Assembly (NCBI GenBank): GCA_003644325.1
Contig: QNCA01000082.1
Span: 1 to 6,494, forward strand
Length of the DNA: 6,494 nt
Reading direction: 5' to 3'
From: Planctomycetota bacterium
Lineage (GTDB): Bacteria > Planctomycetota > B129-G9
Each line of letters starts with the position of its first letter. The stretch's first letter is position 1. Below are positions 1 through 5,853 of this stretch, piece after piece. Under the pieces are notes generated by a model. The model made no database searches, was not told the origin of the DNA, and worked only from the letters and a program-made list of their open reading frames with translations. The translations under genes were made by a program, and so were the position numbers.

Positions 1-15
1 GTTGACTGACTTTTT
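1..15 (-). repeat. Inverted copy of the AAAAAGTCAGTCAAC element
   Basis: GTTGACTGACTTTTT at the left edge is the exact reverse complement of 143-157. The window starts here, so it cannot be seen whether the similarity continues outward as it does in the other copies (through TTGAGTAC). Together with 143-157 it brackets a segment of about 157 bp containing two palindromes and a hairpin. Confidence 0.65.
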
Positions 16-23
16 GTTAACCT

Positions 24-38
24 CGGTGACTGTCACCG
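24..38. repeat. Perfect 15-bp palindrome, copy 1 (CGGTGACTGTCACCG)
   Basis: The arms CGGTGAC and GTCACCG are exact reverse complements around a single central T (position 31). The same core recurs at 81-93 and 170-180, so it is a repeated element and not a chance palindrome. It could be a dimeric-protein binding site or a REP-like interspersed palindrome; the sequence alone does not decide. Confidence 0.75.
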
Positions 39-47
39 ATTACGGAG

Positions 48-70
48 CCGTTCCGCCCTTGTCGGAACGG
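48..70. repeat. Inverted repeat / hairpin between palindrome copies 1 and 2
   Basis: CCGTTCCG (48-55) and CGGAACGG (63-70) form a perfect 8-bp stem around a 7-nt loop. No T-run follows on either strand, so it is not a typical intrinsic terminator. It lies between two palindrome copies and may be part of the same composite intergenic element. Confidence 0.5.
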
Positions 71-80
71 ATCGTAGATT

Positions 81-93
81 GGTGACTGTCACC
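81..93. repeat. Palindrome copy 2 (GGTGACTGTCACC)
   Basis: This is a 13-bp perfect palindrome with the same T centre as copy 1, followed by GTAAG. The shared rightward context CACCGTAA with copy 3 suggests that the repeat unit is slightly longer than the palindrome. Confidence 0.75.
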
Positions 94-142
94 GTAAGGT
101 GTTGTGAAACAGCAGATTATAATAGCACCCACCATCATCCAG

Positions 143-165
143 AAAAAGTCAGTCAACTTGAGTAC
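143..165 (+). repeat. Direct repeat copy A (AAAAAGTCAGTCAAC followed by TTGAGTAC)
   Basis: This 23-bp element differs from copy B (233-255) at a single base: A at 151 against G at 241. The start-to-start distance is exactly 90 bp. It contains the small odd palindrome TCAACTTGA. The flanking bases just upstream (CCAG and CCGG) are also similar. Confidence 0.75.
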
Positions 166-169
166 ATTA

Positions 170-180
170 GTGACTGTCAC
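170..180. repeat. Palindrome copy 3 (GTGACTGTCAC)
   Basis: This copy has an 11-bp perfect core. The left arm has diverged by one base (A instead of G before GTGAC), while the right side keeps CACCGTAAA as in copy 2. Confidence 0.7.
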
Positions 181-232
181 CGTAAAGCCCGGCAAAATGG
201 AAACTTATAGTCAAACATCCGGCATTGCCCGG

Positions 233-255
233 AAAAAGTCGGTCAACTTGAGTAC
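233..255 (+). repeat. Direct repeat copy B (AAAAAGTCGGTCAAC followed by TTGAGTAC)
   Basis: This is the second direct copy, 22 of 23 bases identical to copy A. It runs into a T-run (256-261), so AAAAAGT at 233-239 and ACTTTTT at 254-260 could pair. The stem is A/T-rich and would be weak, so a terminator role is doubtful. Confidence 0.75.
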
Positions 256-273
256 TTTTTTGTGCCGTCATGA

Positions 274-372
274 GGCATCGGTATTCCGCCCGGCGCCCCG
301 CCGGATATCTGGTGTCCGAACTGCGCCTTTATCATCGGCCTGGTCGGCAATGACAGCAGGACAATAGCATAG
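274..372 (+). other. Short GC-biased open frame, possible gene remnant
   Basis: The frame starting right after the TGA at 271-273 stays open to the TAG at 370-372 with mostly G/C third bases. It reads as a short peptide with a WCPNC motif (near 310-324), resembling half of a zinc-ribbon knuckle. It has no ATG and no ribosome binding site, and a 6-bp GC hairpin with a CCC loop (290-304) lies inside it. It may be a fragment of a lost gene or chance in GC-rich DNA. Confidence 0.15.
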
Positions 373-489
373 CCACACCCCGATAACCACCCTTGGTCTT
401 GAAGAGTGATAGCGGCAATTCGCCGGTGGTGTCGCGTACACCTGTCGCCCCCTTCAGTCGTATTGCCTGTAAGTGTCGCGGCGGGAGAT

Positions 490-2832
490 TCACGACGACA
501 GCCTCTCCAGCCTGTCGCCCAGGGTCTCGGCCGCCGCCGTTACCTTCCTGTTTGCGCTCTTTCGGGCGATTGCCGCGAGGATCTCCCGTAATTTCGCCAG
601 CCGAGCCTTATAGTCTTCCAACTGAACGCAGGTCACGGTGATTTCGTTGAGGAGGAGCAGGAAGTATTTGTCGTCGTCCTTGTCAAAGTTTTCGTTCACG
701 ATGTGGAGCATGGCCTCAGCCGCGGCCCCGGCGACGCTCTCGTCTTTGTCCCTGAGCAGCCTGTTCAGCTCTATCACGGCCGATTTGGCGCCCGCATTCC
801 TCAGCATCGTAATGCCGCGGCGCTTCACGTCGGCGTCTTTGCAGCGGAGCGCGTAGAACACGCCGAAGAGTGCGTCCTCGTCGCCGCGGGATACCTCCCG
901 CTCCACCGCCGCCATGTCCGACGAGCCGAACAGTACGTCCTTTACTATCACCGGCACCTCGTACTCGTCAAGCGCCAGGCCGTCCCACGCCTCGAACTCC
1001 AGTCCGTACCGCCCCACCTGCGAGAAGTCCGGCCTCCAGCGGAACCGCCCCGTGCGCCTGTCAAACGTCGCGCCGTCGGGCGCGTCCGCCAGGTCGTACA
1101 CCACATGGTGACCATCCAGATCCCTCGCTTTCACCCGGAACTCTATCAGTTCGCCCTCCACCACGTCCTGAATGGGAACATACTCTATCACGGGCGGCCG
1201 GTTCCGAGGGGCATCGGTCATTCCCACCGCTATCACCAGGTCCGCGGTAACGGAGCGGGTTCCGTCGCTCGCCTCGATTCTCACGATATGCGCGCCGGTC
1301 TGCGATCGACGCGGCGTCCAGGTTATCTCGCCCGTCTTCTCGCCAATCCTCAACCCATCGGGCGCTTCCGTCGCGCGGTAGGTGAGCGCCTTTTCGCCGT
1401 CGCCGGACTTGCCCTTGACGCAGTACGTGAACGCCTTACCGGCCTTCGCGGCGAGCGGTTCAGTGGTGACATCCAGCACGGGCACGCTGTAAGGCAGCAC
1501 CCTGACCTTCCAGAACATGCTGCTCTCCAGCAGCCCCCGGTCCCTGAGGACGTTCCGGTTCTTGCATCTCGCCCTGACCATCACCTCGTGCTCGCCTTCC
1601 CTGAAGCGCGATGCGTCAAAGGTAAAGGCGTTCGAGCCCCTGCGCTCGAGCACACCGTCCACGTACCATTCCACGAGGACCGGGCTGGTCTTCGTTGCGT
1701 TGACTCGAACGGCAAACCCGGCGCTGCCGTCCTTTGCCGTCTCAACGGCGTATTCCATGGGGCAGGCCGCGTCGATGGGCGGCACGCTCTCGTGCATGCG
1801 CCGTATCATCTGCTCGAGGCATACCCGGCAGAATTTGTTGCCGGAGCGCATGAGACATTGCCGCTCGGGACGGTAGTAGCCCTTCTCGTAAAGGTTCGCG
1901 CCCTCGTAAAGGTTGACCGCTCCTTTGGTCGCCTCTATCCAGTAATGCCACTTCACCTTCCTCGGGTCGCTCTCGGCGGTGACGTTGACACGGGAGGGCT
2001 CGCTGCGGTTCGGATCAGCGCCCTTGAACTCCACGTATTCGTCTGCGAGGTTGCCGAAGGCATGGCCCAGTTCGTGGGCCACGGTGCGGCCGAACCTCCC
2101 TCCCAGCCGCAGCGTCACGTAAGGCCCCGCGGCCGTCGAGCGCGCCTTGCGCATCGTCGTATTTGCCAGCACTATGCCCAGGTCCATGTCCGGCGCCAGT
2201 CCGCTGTAATCCTCCAGCCGCCGCAAGTCCGCCACCAGCATGTTCCGCTCCAGCAGCCTGGAGCCGAAGGCCGTATCTCTGGGCCGGCCCGCGGCGCTCA
2301 CGCCGCTGTCGCGCGATGCCACGCCTACCGCGTGAAAGTTAAAGTAATTCCTGTAGTCGCTGTAGGGGTAGGTCCGGAGCAGTTGCAAGGCCGTGCGCGA
2401 GGCGCCGGCGCTGAATTTCCTGAGTTCCGACTTCCTGAACCCGTCGGCGAATATCACCACGTCGATGCGCTTGTCCAGTTCGCCGGACTTCTTGATAGTC
2501 TTGACGAAGAGAACGCCCTTTTGGCGTGCCGCGGCCCACCTGCGCGCCTCATCCCTTTCCCGCTTCTCTATCTCTTCGCGCCGCAGCGCGGCCCGTTTTG
2601 CGCGCAGGTCGCCGACGGCGGGCAAATCGGCCGCCGCAGCGCGGCCCGCCAAGCGCTGGCCCGCCAAGCGCCGGCCCGCCAAGTGCTGGCCCGCCCGGAA
2701 CCCATACAGGCAGGCTGGGTGCGTATGGGTACGGATGGCGGCGCCCGCCGTTACTGCAAGGAGCACGCATGCGCACAGCACAATCTTGAATATGCCGCGC
2801 ACCGATAGTGAAATCCCTTTGTCGTTTCTCAT
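490..2832 (-). CDS. Exported M64-type (IgA peptidase family) zinc metallopeptidase with Ig-like and HEAT-like C-terminal domains
   Basis: This is a 780-aa probable secreted protease. Residues 1-12 are basic and 13-33 hydrophobic, a signal peptide or N-terminal anchor. Residues 47-64 are an LAG(R/Q)(R/H) repeat, followed by a charged helical stretch (76-104). The catalytic domain runs from about 120 to 355: DVVIFADGF (123-131), the zinc motif HELGHAFGNLADEY (253-266; H253, E254, H257, probably with D264/E265), and the family-typical C326-x-MR ... FCRVC (334-338). Next comes an Ig-like stretch (about 370-447), two He_PIG/cadherin-like domains (about 449-536 and 546-630, each with an APDG and a TG-x-x-x-W segment), and a HEAT-like alpha-helical tail (about 640-780). 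No cell-wall anchor is seen. The ATG is 12 bp after the rph stop with only a weak purine-rich site, so translational coupling is likely. The M64 assignment is firm. The substrate is unknown, and IgA cleavage should not be assumed. Confidence 0.88.
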   Translation of the reverse strand: MRNDKGISLSVRGIFKIVLCACVLLAVTAGAAIRTHTHPACLYGFRAGQHLAGRRLAGQRLAGRAAAADLPAVGDLRAKRAALRREEIEKRERDEARRWAAARQKGVLFVKTIKKSGELDKRIDVVIFADGFRKSELRKFSAGASRTALQLLRTYPYSDYRNYFNFHAVGVASRDSGVSAAGRPRDTAFGSRLLERNMLVADLRRLEDYSGLAPDMDLGIVLANTTMRKARSTAAGPYVTLRLGGRFGRTVAHELGHAFGNLADEYVEFKGADPNRSEPSRVNVTAESDPRKVKWHYWIEATKGAVNLYEGANLYEKGYYRPERQCLMRSGNKFCRVCLEQMIRRMHESVPPIDAACPMEYAVETAKDGSAGFAVRVNATKTSPVLVEWYVDGVLERRGSNAFTFDASRFREGEHEVMVRARCKNRNVLRDRGLLESSMFWKVRVLPYSVPVLDVTTEPLAAKAGKAFTYCVKGKSGDGEKALTYRATEAPDGLRIGEKTGEITWTPRRSQTGAHIVRIEASDGTRSVTADLVIAVGMTDAPRNRPPVIEYVPIQDVVEGELIEFRVKARDLDGHHVVYDLADAPDGATFDRRTGRFRWRPDFSQVGRYGLEFEAWDGLALDEYEVPVIVKDVLFGSSDMAAVEREVSRGDEDALFGVFYALRCKDADVKRRGITMLRNAGAKSAVIELNRLLRDKDESVAGAAAEAMLHIVNENFDKDDDKYFLLLLNEITVTCVQLEDYKARLAKLREILAAIARKSANRKVTAAAETLGDRLERLSS
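2641..2695 (-). repeat. In-frame 15-bp tandem repeat in the M64 peptidase gene
   Basis: Three head-to-tail 15-bp units (2651-2665, 2666-2680, 2681-2695) share AAG-G-C-GGCCCGCC, with a degenerate part-unit at 2641-2650. On the coding strand they give the pentapeptide series LAGQH/LAGRR/LAGQR just after the signal peptide. Because the unit is a multiple of three, copy-number change would lengthen or shorten the linker without a frameshift. Confidence 0.8.
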
Positions 2833-2844
2833 GGATGCCGTCTC

Positions 2845-3585
2845 TTACTCAACCGAGCGCAGTCTCAGGACGCGCGCCTGGATGGCCATCAACTGCTTTA
2901 TGCCGCGTCGCGCGGCGGCCAGCATCTTCGACAGGTCCGCCTCGCTGAACGGTCTCCGCTCTGCGGTGCCCTGTATCTCTATCAACTCGCCGCGCCCGGT
3001 CATTACCACGTTCATGTCCACGTCCGCGCCGGCGTCCTCGCCGTATGTCAGGTCCAGCATCGCGCGGCCGTCGAGCATGCCGACGCTTACGGCCGCCACC
3101 TTTGTAAGCAGGGGAAGCGTATCTATCAATTGCTCCTTTTTCATCCACCGCAGCGCGTCCACCAGCGCCACAAACCCCCCTGTAATCGCGGCGGTGCGCG
3201 TGCCGCCGTCGGCCTGGAGCACGTCGCAGTCTATCCAGATGGTCCGCTCGCCAAGCAGGGTTGTGTCCACCGCGGCGCGCATGGAGCGGCCTATGAGGCG
3301 CTGTATCTCCGCGGTGCGCCCGTCCACGCGCCCCATGCGTTCCTCGCGCGGCTTGCGCTCACGCGTGGAACCGGGCAGCATGCCGTACTCCGACGTCACC
3401 CAGCCGCGCCCGGTTCTGTAGAGGAACGGCGGCACGCGCGCGGTCACGCTGGCCGTGCACAGCACCGTCGTATTGCCCATCTCAATCAGCGCCGAACCCG
3501 GGGCGTTGCTGGTGTAGTTGCGCTTTATCCTGACCGGCCGCATCTCGCCCGCGCGGCGGCCGTCGTCTCGCAGTCTTGCCGGCAT
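2845..3585 (-). CDS. rph: Ribonuclease PH (tRNA nucleotidyltransferase)
   Basis: This phosphorolytic 3'-5' exoribonuclease uses inorganic phosphate to remove nucleotides from the 3' end of tRNA precursors, releasing nucleoside diphosphates. It normally works as a hexameric ring in the cytoplasm. The 246 aa match the usual length of about 240. Family motifs are intact: RPVRI near 16-20, GNTTVLCTASV (37-47), GWVTSEYGMLPGSTRERK (61-78), the phosphate-site arginine region R86-VDGRTAEIQRLIGRS, DCDVLQADGGTRTAAITGG (119-137), the acidic YGEDAGADVDMNVVMTG (181-197; D184, D188, D190) and IQGTAERRPFSE (204-215). No frameshift or missing key residue is visible. The ATG is fixed by a perfect AGGAGGT at 7 nt spacing. 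It is the first gene of a transcript that continues into the M64 peptidase gene 12 bp downstream; it diverges from the phage portal gene. Confidence 0.97.
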   Translation of the reverse strand: MPARLRDDGRRAGEMRPVRIKRNYTSNAPGSALIEMGNTTVLCTASVTARVPPFLYRTGRGWVTSEYGMLPGSTRERKPREERMGRVDGRTAEIQRLIGRSMRAAVDTTLLGERTIWIDCDVLQADGGTRTAAITGGFVALVDALRWMKKEQLIDTLPLLTKVAAVSVGMLDGRAMLDLTYGEDAGADVDMNVVMTGRGELIEIQGTAERRPFSEADLSKMLAAARRGIKQLMAIQARVLRLRSVE

Positions 3586-3592
3586 TATCTCG

Positions 3593-3599
3593 ACCTCCT
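3593..3599 (-). promoter_or_regulatory. Strong Shine-Dalgarno site for rph
   Basis: The coding strand reads AGGAGGT, 7 nt before the ATG at 3585. It is much stronger than the site of the next gene in the unit and fixes the rph start. Confidence 0.9.
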
Positions 3600-3614
3600 G
3601 ATGATTTGCGGGCG

Positions 3615-3643
3615 ATTATACGCCGGGCCGCGGGGTCGGTCAA
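3615..3643 (-). promoter_or_regulatory. Near-consensus sigma-70 promoter for the rph-M64 unit
   Basis: On the minus strand, TTGACC (3643-3638) and a perfect TATAAT (3620-3615) are separated by exactly 17 bp. Transcription would begin near 3608, giving a leader of roughly 20-25 nt that contains the AGGAGGT site. This is the only good promoter seen in the divergent spacer. Confidence 0.85.
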
Positions 3644-3667
3644 CAGGCCGGACCCGAAGCCGCAATC

Positions 3668-3698
3668 CGGGGCCAAAAGAAGCGGCGCCGAATTTTTT
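3668..3698 (+). terminator. Possible weak intrinsic terminator in the divergent spacer
   Basis: CGGGGCC (3668-3674) can pair with GGCGCCG (3684-3690) with one G-G mismatch around a 9-nt loop. AA and six T residues (3693-3698) follow. On the plus strand this would stop transcription coming from antisense to rph before it reaches the portal gene. The imperfect stem keeps confidence low. Confidence 0.3.
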
Positions 3699-3739
3699 CC
3701 ACTTCCGCCCAAGCCGCGCCGCACGGGGGAATTCCAGGA

Positions 3740-3755
3740 GGCAGGTTCCCCTGCC
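3740..3755. repeat. Hairpin in the leader region upstream of the portal gene
   Basis: GGCAGG and CCTGCC pair around TTCC. An overlapping pair, GGGGAA (3726-3731) with TTCCCC (3746-3751), gives an alternative fold. No role can be assigned from the sequence. Confidence 0.35.
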
Positions 3756-3796
3756 CGCCGCCATCCCGCTGTTCGTAACTCTATAAACGTTGAATA

Positions 3797-3810
3797 GGGC
3801 CTTCGGGCTT
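3797..3810 (+). promoter_or_regulatory. UUCG-tetraloop hairpin upstream of the portal gene
   Basis: GGGCC-TTCG-GGCTT forms a five-pair stem (two of them G-U) closed by the unusually stable cUUCGg loop. It is followed by GTGAGG, not a T-run. If transcribed it would lie about 47 nt before the portal start codon and could be a leader structure. Confidence 0.3.
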
Positions 3811-3845
3811 GTGAGGCGAGCACCGGAACCTTTGGGATTTCTTTC

Positions 3846-3851
3846 GAGGGA
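3846..3851 (+). promoter_or_regulatory. Ribosome binding site of the portal gene
   Basis: GAGGGA lies 5 nt before the ATG at 3857 and supports that start. No matching sigma-70 promoter was found nearby: TATAAA at 3782-3787 has no recognisable -35 partner at the right distance. Confidence 0.6.
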
Positions 3852-3856
3852 CACAA

Positions 3857-5269
3857 ATGGGACTAATCGAACAGGCAATCGCGCTGGCCAATCGAAACGA
3901 CTGGTACATGCGGACCGGCCCGCGCACCACGCTCTTCAGCCCGCTTAACGTCTTCCGGGGAGGCGACGCCGCGCGTGAAGAGGAGGCATGGTTCCTCAAG
4001 GAAATGTACGCAGGCCGCCAGGAACAATTCATCGACCGCTATCCCGACGAAACGGTCGAAGAATTTGCCCGCCGCTGGAAGGCCACACTGAATCTCACGC
4101 GCACGATAATCGACGTCCTCTCCGGTCTCTACAGGGACGCTCCGCGCAGGATTTTCAGGTCCGACTTTCCGCACGTCGAGGAGCGCATGGCGCGCGTCTG
4201 GCGCGAGAGCGCCATCGACGCCACGATGCACACCGTTGACAGGATGACCCGCCTCACCGGTACCGTGGCGCTCAGGCCATCCTACGACAGGGAGACGGGG
4301 CGGCTGACGTTCTGGCTTTTCACGCCTGACAAGATTCGCGTCATCGAAAATCCCGACGCCCCGCGGCATCCCCGCGCGGCCGTCCTGAGGTGGACCGCGC
4401 GTGACCCCGAGCATCCGCAGCGGCTGGTGCACATGGCGCACATCTGGACGCGCGACGAGTTCACGAAGGTCGTCAACGGCCGGGAGGTCAAGTCCGAGCG
4501 CCGCAAGCACGGTATGGGCGTTATCCCCCTGGTGTTCTTCTGCGACCGCGTCGATTTCGACAACTTCTTCACCTGCGGCCGCGGCCGGGACATCGCCCTG
4601 GCCAACTGCGCCATCAACAACAAACTGACCCACAAACTCGAGACAATCATCTACCAGGGCCTCGGCATCCCGGTGATTAAGAATCCGACGCCGGGCCGCG
4701 AACTGGTCTTCTCGCCGAAGCGCGCCGTTGCCATTGATGTGCCTCCCGGCACGGAGGCGGGGCTGGAGTTCGTCTCGCCCGACGCGCCCATCGGGGACCT
4801 TCTCGCGGACATCGAGGCGGACATAGAGCACCTGCTGCTCGCCAACAGGATACCCCAGTCGGCGGTCCGCGTAAAGGCCGCCGCCGCGAGCGGCGTGGCG
4901 ATCGTCGCGGAGAACATCCCCATTACCGAGGACCGCAAGGAGCGGATGCGCCTCTTCGCCCCGGCGGAGCGGGAACTGGTTGACGTGACGCTGAGGGTGC
5001 TGAATGAGTTCGAGGAGGATTTCCACTTCGACCCCGACACGCAACGCTTCGATTACAGGGTCGATTACCCCGAGCCGCGCTTCCCGCTGAGCGTACATGA
5101 GCAGATTGCAAAGGATGAATTCATGCTCGGCAAGGGGCTGACCACGCCGTGGCGGATATGGATGCGCGACGACCCCGACAGGTTCGCGACGGAGGACGAG
5201 GCAAAAGAGGAATGGCTGAAGGTTTCACAAGAATACAAGGCGCCGTACGACGTGTCCGGCGCGGATTAA
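3857..5269 (+). CDS. Phage portal protein (probably SPP1 gp6-like)
   Basis: Portal proteins form the dodecameric ring at one capsid vertex through which DNA is packaged and ejected; they also nucleate head assembly. The 470 aa fit the usual 430-550 range. Recognisable parts are an N-terminal helical region with a Y-x-x-x-F-RRWKATLNLTRTIIDVLSGLY-type stretch (62-92), a mixed beta middle domain (about 130-230), a helical segment INNKLTHKLETIIYQGLGIPVI (253-274), a long helix DLLADIEADIEHLLLANRIP (314-333), and the portal-typical ASGVAIVAENIPI (344-356) followed by the R/K-rich helix to 383. The tail is acidic. It is followed after 23 bp by the scaffold gene and then by the capsid gene, which strongly supports the call. 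No terminase gene precedes it: rph is directly behind. Codon use matches the neighbouring chromosomal genes. The portal role is well supported; the exact subfamily is inferred. Confidence 0.88.
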   Translation: MGLIEQAIALANRNDWYMRTGPRTTLFSPLNVFRGGDAAREEEAWFLKEMYAGRQEQFIDRYPDETVEEFARRWKATLNLTRTIIDVLSGLYRDAPRRIFRSDFPHVEERMARVWRESAIDATMHTVDRMTRLTGTVALRPSYDRETGRLTFWLFTPDKIRVIENPDAPRHPRAAVLRWTARDPEHPQRLVHMAHIWTRDEFTKVVNGREVKSERRKHGMGVIPLVFFCDRVDFDNFFTCGRGRDIALANCAINNKLTHKLETIIYQGLGIPVIKNPTPGRELVFSPKRAVAIDVPPGTEAGLEFVSPDAPIGDLLADIEADIEHLLLANRIPQSAVRVKAAAASGVAIVAENIPITEDRKERMRLFAPAERELVDVTLRVLNEFEEDFHFDPDTQRFDYRVDYPEPRFPLSVHEQIAKDEFMLGKGLTTPWRIWMRDDPDRFATEDEAKEEWLKVSQEYKAPYDVSGAD

Positions 5270-5301
5270 ACTTCATCTGATTCCATGAAGGGATGATGAA
5301 A

Positions 5302-5853
5302 ATGACCGACGAGACCCAGGAAGACGCGAGAACCGCGCGTGAAGCGTCCCCGGCCGCAAGCGATGCGCCGGGCGAACAGACGCCTCCCCGGGAGGATGGC
5401 GCAACTTTCTCCGCGGAATACGTGAAGTCCCTCCGCGAGGAAAATAAAAACAGGCGAATCGAAGCGCGAAGACTGGCCCGGGAGGCCGACGCGCTCAACG
5501 CCCGGAACCACGCGCTTATGCTGAAGACGGCGTTCCTGGACGAAGCCGTCAAGGCCGGCGTGACGCATCCGGAGGACGCATACCGCCTGGCCGACCTGAG
5601 CAATGCGGAAATTGAACAGGAGACCGACACCGTCAGGGGCATCGGCGAGGCGATAGAATCGCTGCGCCGCACCCGGCCCTATCTGTTCAGGCGGCCCAAG
5701 CCGCAGCCTTTCGGTTCCGAGGCGGCCCTGGCAGGCTCCGCACCCAACCCGCTTGAAGCGGCCCGGGACGATGCCATGAAAAACCCGAGCATCAAAAACG
5801 TGGCCAGATACCAGGCGGAACTTGCACGGGCAAAACAGAAGTCGGCCCGCTAA
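5302..5853 (+). CDS. Probable phage head scaffolding protein
   Basis: This 183-aa protein is predicted to act as the internal scaffold that guides capsid assembly. It has an acidic, Ala/Pro-rich, disordered N-terminus (to about residue 38), then a basic coiled-coil stretch starting YVKSLREENKNRRIEARRL, then the segment KAGVTHPEDAYRLADLS. That pattern (charged coiled coil followed by a GV-x-x-PEDA-like helix pair) is common in small scaffold-like proteins between portal and capsid genes. The C-terminus is basic (ARAKQKSAR), as expected for capsid contact. Three in-frame ATGs (5293, 5296, 5302) are possible. AAGGG (5288-5292) abuts the first, so 5302, 9 nt away, is the best placed. No serine protease signature is seen, so it does not look like a fused protease-scaffold. 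The role rests on shape and position more than on a diagnostic motif. Confidence 0.72.
   Translation: MTDETQEDARTAREASPAASDAPGEQTPPREDGATFSAEYVKSLREENKNRRIEARRLAREADALNARNHALMLKTAFLDEAVKAGVTHPEDAYRLADLSNAEIEQETDTVRGIGEAIESLRRTRPYLFRRPKPQPFGSEAALAGSAPNPLEAARDDAMKNPSIKNVARYQAELARAKQKSAR

Larger units (their letters stand above)
1..489. other. Gene-free region with repeat cluster downstream of the M64 peptidase gene
   Basis: No convincing gene lies here. Positions 1-260 are AT-richer than the rest of the window and are filled with short palindromes and direct or inverted repeats, listed separately. Positions 261-489 return to high GC. The only long plus-strand open frame (104-367) runs straight through the palindromes and both direct repeats, so its apparent protein repeat KKSVNLST is just the DNA repeat translated. 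No tRNA, rRNA or CRISPR pattern was seen. No clear hairpin plus T-run terminator was found for the minus-strand gene ending at 490. Confidence 0.7.
3586..3856. other. Divergent spacer between rph and the phage head module
   Basis: This 271-bp spacer separates the housekeeping rph start from the phage portal start. It contains the rph promoter, a weak terminator-like structure and two hairpins. No integrase, small terminase, tRNA gene or obvious duplicated attachment core can be seen. Open frames crossing it on the minus strand lack ribosome binding sites and are shadows. Confidence 0.7.

Noticed and set aside
1..260. CRISPR array
   Set aside because: Repeats are few, unequal in length, partly inverted and not separated by spacers of regular size.
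290..304. GC hairpin (CCGGCG, loop CCC, CGCCGG) as terminator of the M64 gene
   Set aside because: It is nearly 190 bp beyond the stop codon and is not followed by a T-run on the minus strand.
104..367. 87-aa open frame with duplicated peptide KKSVNLST
   Set aside because: It is translated from two palindromes and both 23-bp direct repeats. The peptide duplication simply mirrors the DNA repeat, no convincing ribosome binding site precedes the ATG, and composition shifts abruptly within it.
703..2808. 701-aa open frame antisense to the M64 peptidase gene
   Set aside because: It is a shadow frame created by strong G/C third-base bias. The protein is rich in His, Arg, Pro and Val with no recognisable domain, whereas the opposite strand encodes a complete M64 enzyme.
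2393..3421. 342-aa plus-strand open frame crossing the rph-M64 junction
   Set aside because: It is antisense to two well-identified genes, Ser/Arg-rich and without any family signature.
3482..3878. Minus-strand open frames (3482-3856 and 3585-3878) reaching into the divergent spacer
   Set aside because: They overlap the rph promoter and start region, have no ribosome binding site, and the rph start is fixed by AGGAGGT.
3863..5098. 411-aa open frame antisense to the portal gene
   Set aside because: It has the same cause: a GC-biased complement frame with low-complexity composition, opposite a well-supported portal protein.
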